Part shown: positions 1 to 10,794 of the stretch, one piece after another | How positions within the stretch are numbered: the stretch's first letter is position 1 | Layout: the number at the start of each line of letters is the position of its first letter | Assembly: GCF_945859685.1 (NCBI RefSeq) | Contig: NC_079149.1 | Location: 138,114,153-138,178,152 of the forward strand | From: Eupeodes corollae | Taxonomy: Eukaryota; Arthropoda; Insecta; Diptera; Syrphidae | Length of the DNA stretch: 64,000 bases | Direction of reading: 5' to 3' | The notes under the pieces: generated by a model | Seen by the model: the letters and a program-made list of their open reading frames with translations, nothing else | Databases searched by the model: none | What the model was told of the DNA's origin: nothing | Made by a program: the position numbers and the translations under genes

Positions 1-260
1 ACGGAAATTTCCAGCAATTCTGTACTCTATGCAACATGAAAGCAAAAGAAGACTGCTTCCATTTTATAAGCATTTGCTGGTGTTAAGACACCAAAGACTA
101 AGATTTTTCCAGAAAAACAGTTTTATTAGAAATTATTGTACTGTTTTTTGTTCAAACTGTATTAAAACGGGCTGTTCTCTCTGGTTTGTCGTGGGGTGCG
201 CATCTCAAAGAAACTTTCTTAATTTACCATTATAAGCCAAATTCAATTATAAAATAAAAA
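1..260. other. Unassigned sequence before the first LINE
   Basis: A 68-codon frame at 29-235 shows no recognisable domain and looks like a chance frame. It may be the 5' flank or the lost 5' part of the LINE that follows. Confidence 0.3.
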
Positions 261-271
261 GTACAACAATC

Positions 272-580
272 ATGATTTTCGGCTGTTTGCAAATAATCGA
301 TCGCAATTCATCATCGAAAATCGAATGCCATGATTGCAAAAATGTCTTTCATTTTTCTTGCGTAAATATTAAAGAAGAAGATTTCGAATTATGTAAATCC
401 AGTGCTACTCCATTTCGTTGTGACAAATGTAAAGTGCTCAGACGTCGTTCCCTTCATGAGACTCTACATAATGCTACCAACAACAATATTTCTCTCTCTT
501 CGGTCAATGCCATCAAAGACGTAGAGGGAAGTTGTCAAGTGCATCACATAGACATAGAGCATGGTTCACCATTCATTTAA
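272..580 (+). pseudogene. LINE ORF1 remnant with PHD-type zinc finger
   Basis: The 102-codon frame holds a Cys/His pattern typical of a PHD finger: IECHDC, then VFHFSC followed by VNI, then FRCDKC, at residues about 18-53. An early Cys at residue 5 may belong to the first ligand pair, whose partner is lost. In LINEs such fingers sit at the start of ORF1, whose product is thought to bind RNA or nucleoprotein. Downstream of residue 60 the frame is unremarkable and stops, far shorter than a normal ORF1. The start codon at 272 may not be the original one. Confidence 0.6.
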
Positions 581-633
581 TATTTCGTTGTTTGTTAATG
601 AATTTTCTGGTCCCTCAGAAAAGGAAAACTCAA

Positions 634-957
634 AAAAAAAATTGTATTTTAGGGGACTTTAATCTTAAAATTTTGGATAATAATGAAGTCGTTTCGAGTT
701 ATTTGGCCTTATTGGCATCGCATGGTCTAGTGTCCTTTATCAATGAGCCCACAAGATGTGAATCAGGTTGCTGCTTAGATCATATTTATGGGCGCTTTAA
801 TAATATCAACATTTATGATTGCGAAAGTAGTGTACTTAATTTAATGATCACTGATCACTCTATGACAGCCCTTTTACTAAATAATGCTATAACTAAAAGT
901 TGTAGGGACTCCCAAGCTTCTAATAATTTTACGAAAAATAGATTTTTACATGATTAA
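634..957 (+). pseudogene. LINE endonuclease, C-terminal part
   Basis: The frame contains the LGDFN motif of exonuclease-endonuclease-phosphatase (APE-like) LINE endonucleases, then INEPTR, LDHIYGR and ITDHSMTAL. The last corresponds to the catalytic SDH-type motif near the domain's C-terminus. This enzyme nicks the target DNA that primes reverse transcription. The N-terminal half, with the metal-binding Asn and Glu, is absent. The frame stops at 957, and the linker to the RT continues in other frames to about 1350. Confidence 0.7.
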
Positions 958-1449
958 AAATTCTCTCTTGTATGAGCTTTGGGAAAACGTTTTTTCTTGT
1001 GATGATACTTCATCTTCTTATTCTATCTTTATTAATACGCTAACAAATCACATTCTTAGTTGCTCCTTGTTGTTGCAATCGAAAAATTCAGTTAAAAAAC
1101 TTAAACCTTGGATTTAAAATTATTTAATCAATAAAGTTAAAGGTAAAAATAAGTTAGGAATAAGGTGCTATAAGTACCCTAACAATTTAACTCTTAAAAG
1201 AAAATATAAGAAACTTTGGTCCGAACTTAAAAAAGAAATTCCAAATTGCCGGGATAATTATTATCGTTGCCAATTCAATTTTGCAAAAAGTAATCTTAAA
1301 GACCAATGGAAAATCGTTAACACCATTTTAAATAAACCTTCTGTTTAAAAAAAACCCTAATAGTATTTCTATCAATGGTTGCGATGTAACGGACAAGCTC
1401 GCTATTGCTAATGCTTTAATAGTTTTTTTTTTTTAATATTGCCAGCAGT

Positions 1450-2708
1450 TTGCAAATATGTCCCTTTCATCCTAATTGTACTCTTTGTGTGTCTGTATGC
1501 AGATGCGTTGAACCATTGCAAATTAACAGTTTTGTTTTTGAGCCCATAACTCCTTTTGAAATACTTAATGCTATTGGTAGTTTAAACAATTCTCATTCTT
1601 GCGGAGCTGATGGTATATCTAATATAATTCTTTAAGAAAATTCGGTTTTATGTTGGGGTTTTTCCAACTGCCCTTAAATTTTTAAAAAAGGTTCTGCTGG
1701 TGATATAAGCAATTATAGGCCGATTTCTCTTCTTTCAGTTATCACCAAAATTTTTGAAAAACTTGTTAAGTCTAGAATATTAAACTATTAAGCTAAAACA
1801 AAGTTTTTTAATCTTTTCCGTTTCAAAAAGAAAAATCGACAGAAGATGCACTTTTACAATTTTGTGATCAAGTAATGTCAAATTTTGGCAAGAAAAAATA
1901 TACAGCTGGTTTATTTATTGATATCACCAAAGCCTTTGATATGGTTAACCACAACTACCTTTTGAGAAAATTGGAAAAGGCCGGCTTTCGTGGCTTTATG
2001 CTCAACTTTTTTAGGTCATATCTTGGGAATAGGTCGCAGAGGGTGAAAATGGAGGAGATTACGAGTGAAATTAAGTTCCTTAACTTAGGAGTACCGCAAG
2101 GTTCTGTTTTGGGACCGATTTTCTTCCTGATTTACATCAATTCGCTCTTTGCACTTGATTTTCGGGGTATACCAACTGCATTTGAAGATCATGTTGGTTT
2201 TTCATATGGCTCTAATAGTAGATTGAATCTGTTTTCATGGTTATATGATCTTGAGTTATTGAGAATTTGGTTTGCGGAACATAATTTGGTTATGAGTTCC
2301 AAAACTAAAATAATGCTTTTTAGTTTGGCTTCTTTACAAAACTTTGAAGTAAACACTTATTTTCATGCTCCAGAATGTCAAAAATATAAGCTACCGAGTT
2401 GTAACTGTGTGCATGGTAATTGTTCTCCTACTTATTTTCACAATATAAGCTGTAGCTCTAAGTGCTGTTTGATTAAAAAGGTTGATGAATTTAAATATTT
2501 AGGGCTCACTATTGATTCTAGAACGAATTTTTTAAATCATACGAATTATTTGAGACAGTATCTTCGATGCACACTTAGACATTTCTATTATTTGCGTAGT
2601 ATCGTTTCAACCGATCTTTCAAAAACAATTTATTATGGAATTTTTCAGTTCAAGCTGCAATATCGAATTGCTTGTTGGGGTGGTTCATACCTAAACATTC
2701 AACCCTAG
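1450..2708 (+). pseudogene. LINE reverse transcriptase, frameshifted
   Basis: Segments in order: an N-terminal RT region at 1540-1635 (LNNSHSCGADGISNIIL), NYRPISLLS and KIFEKLV at about 1711-1770, then a long frame 1875-2708. That frame has FIDITKAFD with the first catalytic Asp, GVPQGSVLGP, the active-site box, and a C-terminal stretch with FKYLGLTID. The active-site box reads TAFEDHVGFSY where a FADD box is expected, so the second aspartate of the pair is His. With stops and shifts between 1635 and 1875, the protein cannot be functional. The frame from about 1806 to 1875 continues upstream of the ATG, so that ATG is internal. Confidence 0.85.
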
Positions 2709-2709
2709 T

Positions 2710-3108
2710 TAGTCTTGAAAAAAATACGTTTTAAGAAAAATTTGTCGCAAGGCGAGTAGACAACCGCGTTTCCCTTTATTTGTGTACCTTAAAATTCTAC
2801 CTGTGCGCCATTTGTATTGTTTTAAGGTGCTTAAAACTTTCTTTATGAAGCCTGGTAATCGTAATTTTCGATTAATATCTAGTCATGGTTTGCGTGGAAA
2901 CTCTTTGAACATGTACATGGTACCTTTTTTTCGTAATACTGCATTTCGTAACTTTTATTCTATTTTCTCTTTTCGTTTATTTAACAAGCTTCCTCAATCT
3001 ATAAGAGCAATTTTATCACTTCGTTTGTTTATAAAACATTTGAAAATTTTACTTTTTGGTTTTAATTATTCAAATTTTGAGTCATTCATTTCTGGCACTC
3101 TGGTTTAA
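2710..3108 (+). pseudogene. C-terminal domain of the same LINE RT
   Basis: After a frameshift near 2710 the translation resumes with an IRK/ICRK-like basic stretch, then LPVRHLYCFK, SHGLRGN and FRLFNKLP in the 2782-3108 frame. RNxxF and FNxLPxxI-type motifs are usual at the very end of jockey/CR1-group RT proteins. The stop at 3108 plausibly marks the natural end of the polyprotein, since T-rich non-coding sequence and the simple-repeat tail follow. Confidence 0.65.
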
Positions 3109-3426
3109 TTGAGTTTATTTGTATATATTATTAAAATATTTCTTAATTTTTTTTGTTCCTTCTTGCATCTTTTCTTTGCTAATAATAATGAATTTATTGA
3201 TTTATTTTTGGTTAAATTTCATATCTTTTACTTTTCCTTTATTAATTTACTTGCTATTTTTTTCAATTTTTGTATTACTTTTTTTTTGATGTGGCATTCA
3301 ACACTGTTTAATATACCTTGTATATTCGATACAGAATATCACCATTTTTCTTATTTATATGATTTATTATATTTTACATATATTTTATTATTTTGTAATT
3401 ATGAATTTATAAGAAATACAAAATTA

Positions 3427-3528
<102 letters not shown>

Positions 3529-3642
3529 AAATGTTTATAAATAAATGAATTACTTACTCAATTACTAACTTTCTCCCTTTCTTTCGAATAAAAGGTGAAT
3601 ACCCTTATTTTTAAATTTATCTGTTTCAAAATTAAGGATATT

Positions 3643-3820
3643 CAGCCTTATCATGAATTTCTTCGTAATCGGAAATTTTTACGAATCCCAAAAACTTGTA
3701 TCATGAATTCCGTTGGTAATGCAAAATTGTATGAGATTTTCCACTACTGACGGATTTCATAATACAGTTTTTCGAGATTCGTAAAAATTTCTGAATAGGG
3801 TGGAATTCATGATAGGGCTG
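3643..3820. mobile_element. Foldback MITE with long inverted repeats
   Basis: The 178-bp unit is an imperfect palindrome. Its left end CAGCCTTATCATGAATTT pairs with the inverse of its right end (CAGCCCTATCATGAATTC), and internal blocks GAAATTTTTACGAATC and CCGTYRGTARTG also recur inverted, giving arms of about 80 bp. ATT flanks both sides (3640-3642 and 3821-3823), a possible 3-bp target duplication. The CAGCC terminus and 3-bp duplication recall the Harbinger element at 38225-40547, but the arms otherwise differ, so the link is only suggestive. Confidence 0.8.
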
Positions 3821-3828
3821 ATTATAGA

Positions 3829-5280
3829 ATGTTCACTGATATTCACATAAAATACCCTTATCAATTTGTCTTCGAAGACTCACCAGAATAATTGAAGAAA
3901 TTTCACACTGAAAAGTCACATAAATAGAATTTTAAACGAAAAAGCCCTCAACAAGCTTAAGTTCATTAAGATTGAGGCCATATCCTGTAGCTAAATGTTC
4001 CCTGATGATGTTTTATTGTTTTAAATGTTTATCTGCTCTTCCCGCTCCATAAGTTTTCACTTATGCTGATGTGTGTTAAGTTTTCTTAACTCAATTTGAA
4101 TTGCTACGCTTAGAGCCATAAAAACATTCTAAACTTTTTAGTAAAATTTTAAAACAATATATGTCATGTCATAATAATAATAACAATAAAGGTATACGTA
4201 TTACGCAAAAAACTTTAACTGAACTTTTACACCCCATACCAAACGGCTACGACGATGACGATGCCGACACATCACACAAAAAAAAATAGAAATGTCAGTT
4301 GGTCTTAATTTGGTGTGACACCCACCACAAGAAAACTAAAACCAACTGAAATGTCAAAACGAAGGAAAAGTTTGCAAATAATAATTAAGAAGAACCCATT
4401 TATGCTTTTAACAATAATTTAGAGGTGGGATACTAGACTAAAAATAGCTTTTTTATCTAAACTCTGCTAAACAGTGACAGTTCGTAAAACAAAAAAAAAC
4501 AAACAAACCTAACAATGGTAAACTGACCTATTAATTTTAAATGTCAGACACTTAAAAAAGAAATGGATTCAGCAAGTAACGAAAAGTTAGAGCTGTCATT
4601 TCGTGATTTGAGGTTGATTTAGTAAATTGTTAAAAGATAATTGAATGTGTTAAATCAATTAAAACACATTTTTTGAACTTAAGAACTTATTTGTACATTT
4701 CACTCAATTTTTAATTCTTTTCAATTGAAGTGAGAAATTTGTTATTTGGAGTTCAATACCAACAAAATCAGTTGCACCGTCGAAAAAGTAGTTTGAAAGT
4801 ATCTCAGAATATTTTAATTGCTTTCATTTCACTCGATGAATGTCAATGTTTTTGTTTCAGAGCAATTAAACAGAATTTCAATAATTTGTATATAAATCTG
4901 TAAACCAAACCATCAGAGGCCATGAATTATGATTGCAACATTTTAAATGTCTGAAAACTTAGTCGTCGTGTTTGGCTGTGATAATAAATCAGGTAAGATG
5001 GGGCATGTGAAAAGTGACATTTTGTGCTGATATTTATAGCCTTTCACATTTCTATAAATTACAAAAGAGAAATGTAAAACCTTAAGTTCATAGCCAGGGA
5101 TTGGACCTTAAATAGATCATCGTCAAATCCTGTTCATTTCAATCTCATGTATTGCAAATCCCCATTATCATTAATCTGAGTATTGATGAACGTAAATTCT
5201 TCATAAATATTTACCTTACCGCAATTCCAATACCAATATCTACATCTATAAACTCGTCAAATAATAAAGAAAAACCACAA
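3829..5280. other. Non-coding AT-rich stretch
   Basis: No frame with family resemblance, no RNA gene and no clear repeat was seen. It holds short A-rich runs and several TGTCA/TGACA words, which are common across this window. Confidence 0.5.
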
Positions 5281-5285
5281 AACAT

Positions 5286-5860
5286 AGGGTGTTTTTTTTT
5301 TTCTGCATGAGGAAATTCAATAGTTGTAGTCTACGATTTGACAGTTGAAAATGTCAAATTGTGTTCACATTTGTATTTTTTAAGGTTCTTCAATAATTTA
5401 ATGTAAGAACTTAGCACTTTTACCAACAAATTATGTTAAGTGATAAAGTTAATTTTTGGTTATGGCGCTAAGACATTTTTCAAGCCATCAGCGAATTTGG
5501 TGTGGTTTACATCCTGGTGGCATCATCGGTCTTTATTTCTTTTAAAATGAGGAAGTACCTATCTTCAGGGAAATGACTAGTGCTATTGATTTTTAGTTTC
5601 CTTAAATTTATCAGCAAAAATACTCATCTACAATAATTGTGGAACTTGTCACACAACACTCCTTACTTAGTTAGAACTTTATTTCCAGAAGTCCTGTTAA
5701 AAGGTTACTCGTTCCTGGAGTTAATCTATTACTTTTTATAGGACTATGTCAATTATTTGGCTTATGCAGTCTTAATTCCAACTCTTGAGGTATTGGAAGC
5801 AGCTAATATTCAATCCAATATTTATTGGATTCATTGGAAAAATAAATGAAGAATCGGACT
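5286..5860 (+). mobile_element. Degenerate mariner-like transposon
   Basis: The left end GGGTGTTTTTTTTTTT resembles the inverse of the end seen at 45610-45640. Conceptual translation gives ordered transposase pieces: WCGLHPGGIIGLYFF (about 5498-5542), NNCGTCHTTL at the position of the conserved QDGATCHTA motif with the second catalytic Asp (about 5630-5660), and DYVNYLAYA matching the WGYVKSLVYAD region (about 5744-5770). Stops and frameshifts separate them, the N-terminal helix-turn-helix half is missing, and no right terminal repeat is evident. It is an old internally deleted relic of the mariner family. Confidence 0.6.
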
Positions 5861-5961
5861 GATCGAACTATGTGACTAACTCGTAGATACTGTGGCATTC
5901 ATATGGATGAAATCTCATTTAAAAAACTAATAACATTAATTTATTTAAAAAAATATCAAAC

Positions 5962-6226
5962 CATCAAGAACCAGGGCCTAGTGACTTACAACTCTCATCC
6001 ATTTCTGTGTGCGAGTACTGTTATCAGGGATGGAGGGGACCCACAGTCTTAAGCCGAATCTGAACAGGTAATTTGAAAAACTACTTTTCATGACAAGAAT
6101 TACTCTCGGAGGAATTGTCAAGAGACAGTTTCCGTCGAAAAACTTTAGATGGCATAGACAGGGATCGAACTCAAGACCTTTGGCATGACAGTCCAAGGCA
6201 TTTACCATCATGTAACGGGTACTACC
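5962..6226 (-). mobile_element. tRNA-derived SINE, minus orientation
   Basis: Reading the minus strand from 6226 there is a tRNA-like head (GTTACATGATGGTAAATG as box A region, GAGTTCGATCCC as box B), then a body shared with the copies at 47007 and 47764, including TAATTCTTGTCATGAAAA, ATTCGGC and ACTCGCACACAGAAATGG, ending near GGCCCTGGTTC. The head makes an RNA polymerase III promoter likely. The frame at 5978-6211 is only a translation of the SINE. Confidence 0.8.
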
Positions 6227-6229
6227 ATT

Positions 6230-6690
6230 TATTTATTTACCAGATTATATATTTTTGTATATATTACATATTTCGGCCTTATATTGATATTTAAAGTTGT
6301 GAATCTCTTAACAAGACACCCGTTTCGTCTATGCTATTTGATCTAGGGATTGGGAATACAAGTTTTAGTTTCAAGGTATATGTCGGGTTTATTTGTTTGA
6401 AGCTAATTAGTACCGTAGCACACTGGGGCAAAACACCACTAAAGCTGGCATTTAATACAATTTTAAAGTTGAGCTTTGATTAAAACTACCGTTTTATTTT
6501 CGTTGTAAATATGATAGAGAATACAAAATTAGAACGCGACAGTTAATTGGGAGCACGTGGTCTTTGCCAAATCGTCAAGAATGGAGCATTTGGTAATTTT
6601 TTTTATCGAAGCCAGACGTGTTTTTTTTGTTTTGAGTGACAAAAGTAAATTGGGTGCAATTTTCAAAAAAAAATTTATAAAAAAAAAAAA
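6230..6690. other. Unassigned stretch upstream of a candidate gene
   Basis: No coding resemblance seen. The word CACTGGGGCAAAAC at about 6421-6434 looks like a transposon terminus, but no inverse partner was found downstream. The last 40 bases are A-rich and lead to the ATG at 6698. Confidence 0.3.
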
Positions 6691-6697
6691 AAATACA

Positions 6698-7303
6698 ATG
6701 GAATCAGTAAGCTCAGGTGTGTTGATTTTTTTAAACTTTTTTAAGAAGTTTTTTATTTTTGTGTGTTTTAATATGTGGTTAAATAAAAAAAAAAAAAATT
6801 GTTTGTGTTAATTTTTGTATTTAGTTAATTATCTAAGCGTTTTAGATGTGTTGGCCGTCACATGACGTTAAGTGTTGTATCAATTTGTGACAAGTGGTTT
6901 GTCTAGTTTTAGAATCTGTAAAGTTTTTTTGCAGATATTTGCAGTCTTAAGTACAGTTGATTTTTTTGTTGGTGACGTCACTCTCGAAAAAAATATCGAT
7001 TTTTTTTATTTATTTCATTTTAATTACTTCTTAGACCGAACAACTTCCAAGACTTTGTCGATTACAAGGGAAGAGCTGTATAATATAATGAAAAGTTCAA
7101 ATTTGAAAGGATTAGACAGTCAGATTGAGTTTTTAATGGAAGAAATTCAAAAACGGGTCCGATGCAGCGATGCTTCCAAAAAGGATATTAATGACAAAGT
7201 GACGGAGTTCAAATCGAAATTTAAATCACGCTGGGAAAAAGCTTATCGGAAGGAAGCAACATTCTTGAAAACAAATACTACTACGCGTAGGTGTACTATG
7301 TAA
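6698..7303 (+). CDS. Candidate two-exon gene or transposon ORF of unknown function
   Basis: Exon 1 would be 6698-6716 (ATG, then MESVSS) followed by GTGTGT at 6717. A T-rich stretch ending in CTTCTTAG at 7034 would be the acceptor, and exon 2 runs 7035-7303. Joined, the frame is open for 95 residues. The exon 2 product is hydrophilic and charged, with ITREELYNIMK, EEIQKRVRC and FKSRWEKAYRKEATFL, and looks like an authentic helical protein rather than a random frame. The part translated from 6872-7034 is intron-like. No family was recognised. It may be the first part of a larger, truncated transposon protein, since the ORF ends abruptly in a TTTRRCTM-type tail. Splicing is inferred from sequence only. 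Confidence 0.4.
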
Positions 7304-7309
7304 CTATGC

Positions 7310-7850
7310 TTTAATTCAAGAGTTTTATAAGGATGAGTTGTTGGCATGAGTCCTCTAGTGCGTATCCTTATATATTGTTAGGTTTCCTTGCATTGATATT
7401 GTAAGAAGATTTGGGTCATTGGAACATTGATGTTAAGAGTATGTTAAGTTAGAATTGATTTTGAGGAAATTATTTTCAATCGCAGTACTTTTACGATAAA
7501 AATTTTGAAGGCACGTTTATAAACTTGTAACAATTGTCGAACTCTTAAAATCAGAAATTAAAAATACATCAATTTTAAAAATATTAACTAAACACATAAA
7601 TTCTTCTTGGAGGATTAAAATTTTGAAGCTGAAACTTATTTTCTGTATTCGTTTATATTTTTAATTTATAGTAAAGAACAGCATTGATGTAAAATTTGAA
7701 ACAATTTTGAGAAACTTTAAAGCCATTATAGTGACTTACTTTTTACGAAACTTATCGTAACTTAAAATTTTACGAAATCGAAAAATACCTTACTTTAGAT
7801 TTTATCAAATGTATGACTTCTAAACTTTTTGACATTTAAGATTAAATGAA
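7310..7850. other. Unassigned AT-rich stretch
   Basis: Nothing coding was recognised. The sequence becomes similar to the unclassified repeat family near its right end. Confidence 0.4.
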
Positions 7851-7854
7851 TTCA

Positions 7855-8350
7855 AAATTTTGACATTTCTCGACTGTTTTTTTATAAAAAATAAAAACCT
7901 AAACAAACTTAATAAAAGTTGGTAAAAATTGATTTTCGGCACAAATATCTTTTCAAAAATTTGAGATTTTGGCTTCAAATCAATTTTAGCTTTTAAGAAA
8001 TATTGTTTTCAACTTTCGCAAAAATTTTGGGAAAATTCGAATTGACAGTTTTTTTTTTACAAAAATTAAAAACCTAAACAAAACTTAACAAAAGTTGGTA
8101 CAAATTTTCGGCTCAAACATCTTTTCAAAACTTTAAGAAATTGACTTTAAACTTCTTTTATCTTTTAAAAAATATTGTTGTCAACATTAGGTTAAATTTT
8201 GAGAAAAATCGAATCGTCAGATTTTCTTACAAAAAATAAAAAACAATACTAAAACTTGGTAAAAATGTACTTGTGACTCAAATAGCTTTTCAAAAATTAA
8301 AAATATTGCTTTCTTTATTTCACAGAAAATATTTTTTTGGATATTCAAGG
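7855..8350 (+). repeat. Partial copy A of the 172-bp-monomer repeat family
   Basis: Almost three successive monomers. Each contains in order GAATTGACAGTTTTTTT, an ATAAAAACCTAAACAAA-like run, GTTGGTAAAAATTGATTTTC, CAAATATCTTTTCAAAAAT and AAATATTGTTTTCAAC. The spacing of the GAATTGACAG-type word is about 172 bp. Neither terminus seen in the copies at 14485 and 52451 is present. Confidence 0.8.
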
Positions 8351-8754
8351 CGTTTTTTATTGGTAAATTTATACTCAGCTCAGCAAAATCTTACACACTA
8401 AACAACAACAAAGAAATAGTGCGGATAAATAAGGCAGTAAAAATAGTGCATATAAATAGTTCAGATAAAGTTTTGGAATGTTTGGAATAGAATGACACTT
8501 CATCCAGTTCCAGAAATATATTTTTAACCTAAAGGTTGGCAGGATTTTATTATTTGGGGATGCGTTCGTATTTTTCTTGTGCTCTGTTTTCACTAGAATA
8601 CAAATAAATTGGTTTGAAATATTAATCTACGATTAGGCTGTCGACGTAAATATTCAATGCGTTGACTACTTGACATCACCCAAAAATCATCAATAATCAC
8701 AGTGCTATCTCTAAATTTATTGACGTGTGATGTGTGTTAGGACTCACCCAAAGC

Positions 8755-8805
8755 CAAAGCGAAACATTTGATGCGAAAACAAAACTTTCGTCATGTTTCG
8801 CTTTG
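8755..8805. repeat. Short perfect inverted repeat
   Basis: CAAAGCGAAACA (8755-8766) and TGTTTCGCTTTG (8794-8805) are perfect inverse partners with a 27-bp spacer. It could be a small hairpin or the ends of a lost element. It lies beside the tail of the LINE at 8811. Confidence 0.7.
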
Positions 8806-8810
8806 ATTTT

Positions 8811-9994
8811 TAGTTTAGTTTAGTTTATTTCATCAATCAGATTACAATCTTATAGACTAGATACTAATACAAAATATAATATAGTTGTTGGTGGAAATAT
8901 ACTAATATAAAAAAATAAATACTACATTTTTATTTATAATTTACAATTAATAAATACAACTTAATGATTTAAAAAAAATATTAAGTCTTAACATTTTTAG
9001 GATGTTACAGTTTAAATATTATTTAAAACATATTTTTTAAATGATTCTCTCGAAACATCAAGATTAAAATCAATCCTATTGCAAATTAAATTCACTTCTC
9101 TTGTGCAACGCGTAATGGGTTCATTCCTGCCATAATTTGTACGATGAAACTGCTCATAAAAATGAAACCGGTAGCGTGTAGTTCTAGAGGGTGCATTTAC
9201 ACAGTTAACTAGTCTTCGTAGAAGAGGACAATTGATATGAAATGTTACAATGTCTCTTATAAACGATACTGAAAAATAAGTCCTACGATCATAAAGAGAT
9301 TGAATGCCAAATAATAAGCATCGCGTATAATAAGAAGGCCTTACAATCCTCTAGTTTAGCTTATAAAATGCGAACCTTGTAAAATGTTTCTGAACTTTTT
9401 CAATTCTGTCTATTGAATTATTGTAATAAGGGTTCCAAATAATGCTACAGTATTCAAGAACTGACCTTACTAGTGAATTGTACAAAGATTTTAAGGTATA
9501 TGAATCTGAGAATTTCTTGGTGTTTCTTTTTAAGAAACCAAGCATTTGATTTGCTCTGTTTATGATATTATCATATAGTGCGGTAAGAAGGAAAGTTTAG
9601 TATCTAAGATTACTCCTAGATCCTTCTTTCTTGTTACACGCTCTAAACTTACATGGCTGATAGTATAATCAAACACTATGGGGTTAGAACTACGGAAACA
9701 CGACAAGACTTGACATTTAGACGCATTTAACAGTAGGTGATTTAGCTTGCACCAATTATCGATCCTTAACAGATCTTCCAAAAGAAGCACACAGTCGGCT
9801 TGACAAGAAATCTCACGATAAAGTTTGAGATCATCCGCGAAAAGAAGGCAGTTGGAATTATGAAAAATATCAGTTATATCATTTACAAATAACAAGAATA
9901 ATAATGGACCCAAATGGCTTCCTTGTGGAACACCAGATGGGACCGAGATATATTTCGAGAGCGAGCTATCAACTTTTACTATTTGAATAAACAT
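8811..9994 (-). mobile_element. 5'-truncated LINE with TAAAC tail
   Basis: On the minus strand the element begins inside the RT domain (about 9990), runs through a largely intact RT C-terminal region to about 9030, then an AT-rich 3' UTR, and ends in repeated TAAAC units (8811-8829 on the plus strand reads TAGTTTAGTTTAGTTTATT). 5' truncation and a short-repeat tail are typical of LINE insertion by target-primed reverse transcription. It shares motifs with the LINE at 31080-32400 and probably belongs to the same family. Confidence 0.85.
9030..9994 (-). pseudogene. LINE reverse transcriptase, C-terminal two thirds
   Basis: The 9560-9994 frame has SGVPQGSHLGPLLFLLF, the intact active-site box LLFADDLKLY, WCKLNHLLLNASKC and KKDLGVILDTKLSF. 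After a frameshift, 9351-9545 continues with MLGFLKRNTKKFSD, SLVRSVLEYCSIIWNP and IEKVQKHFTRFAF. A further frame in 9046-9350 gives the family's C-terminus (RTYFSVSFIRDIV, RTTRYRFHFYEQF). The catalytic DD is intact, so decay is moderate: two frameshifts plus loss of the N-terminal half. The protein would have copied element RNA at the nicked target site. Confidence 0.85.
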
Positions 9995-9999
9995 CTGCT

Positions 10000-10460
10000 T
10001 GCAACCCTTTTTCCATATTTGTAATAATGTTATTGCTTATTATTTGTTCCCTTTCACACAGGAAAACTGAGTTGCCAGCAACTAGGAGCTTGTAGGCAAG
10101 ACGGGCTTACGGTGAAGGACAAAATCTTCCTTTTTGGCTTTAAGTGCCTCTCTCCATTGAATTAATAATGCTGGGTTTTATTTTGTGTCCATACGATGAA
10201 GAGATAATCAATTTGCACATCCCTATCTCACACCCTTGAAATCTATCTATCTTTCACTCATACAATACAAAATCTTTCATGTTGAATTTGAGCTGTAATC
10301 TACCCATCACTCTCTTTTTCACTTATATATAATCTACCTGTTTCACTGCTTGCACCTAACATCAAAAATATAATGTGCACTGGCACTCTTATGTCATTTC
10401 AATCTTTCAATTCATACTCAACTCTATTCTGACTGGACCTGCATGTACACATTAACTTGA
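10000..10460. other. Unassigned stretch
   Basis: No family resemblance seen. The base composition is slightly richer in C than its surroundings (CTATCTCACACCC, CACTCTC-type words), which may be host sequence. Confidence 0.35.
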
Positions 10461-10464
10461 ACTC

Positions 10465-10735
10465 TTATTCAATTTTACATAAAAACAACAATACTTTTTC
10501 AACACATCCCTTAAGTACGTATTTAAAATAAATAGAGAACGCTTTCATATTTTTAAATAAATAGTTAGATGAACCAACAAGTTGTTCACCTATCAATTTC
10601 TCTACAGTTGAGCGATTCAACCTGAAGTGGGATTTAAAATCGAGCACTTGCATGCTTCTCATCAGATGAAGAATCACCAGAGCTCATTAAGCGATCAATT
10701 TCTGATGATGAACTGCATTCTTCACTGCTTAATAA
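10465..10735 (-). pseudogene. Possible Harbinger-type nuclease N-terminal fragment
   Basis: The frame on the minus strand reads an acidic serine-rich segment (SSSEIDRLMSSGDSSSDEK) followed by FKSHFRLNRSTVEKLI. The latter resembles the FRxSRSTxExLL helix found just before the catalytic domain of HARBI1-like nucleases. The rest, to the stop at 10465, has no further motif. A single motif supports the call, so other transposase families remain possible. Confidence 0.35.
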
Positions 10736-10794
10736 AAAAAATATTTTCGGCAAGAAGTTTAAAATTAAATAACTTTTACCTTTTTTGCTATAAT

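Noticed and set aside
29..235. 68-codon ORF at the window start
   Set aside because: No domain and no continuity with the LINE ORF1 that follows.
6421..6434. CACTGGGGCAAAAC as a transposon end enclosing the 6698-7303 gene
   Set aside because: No inverse partner could be found on the far side.
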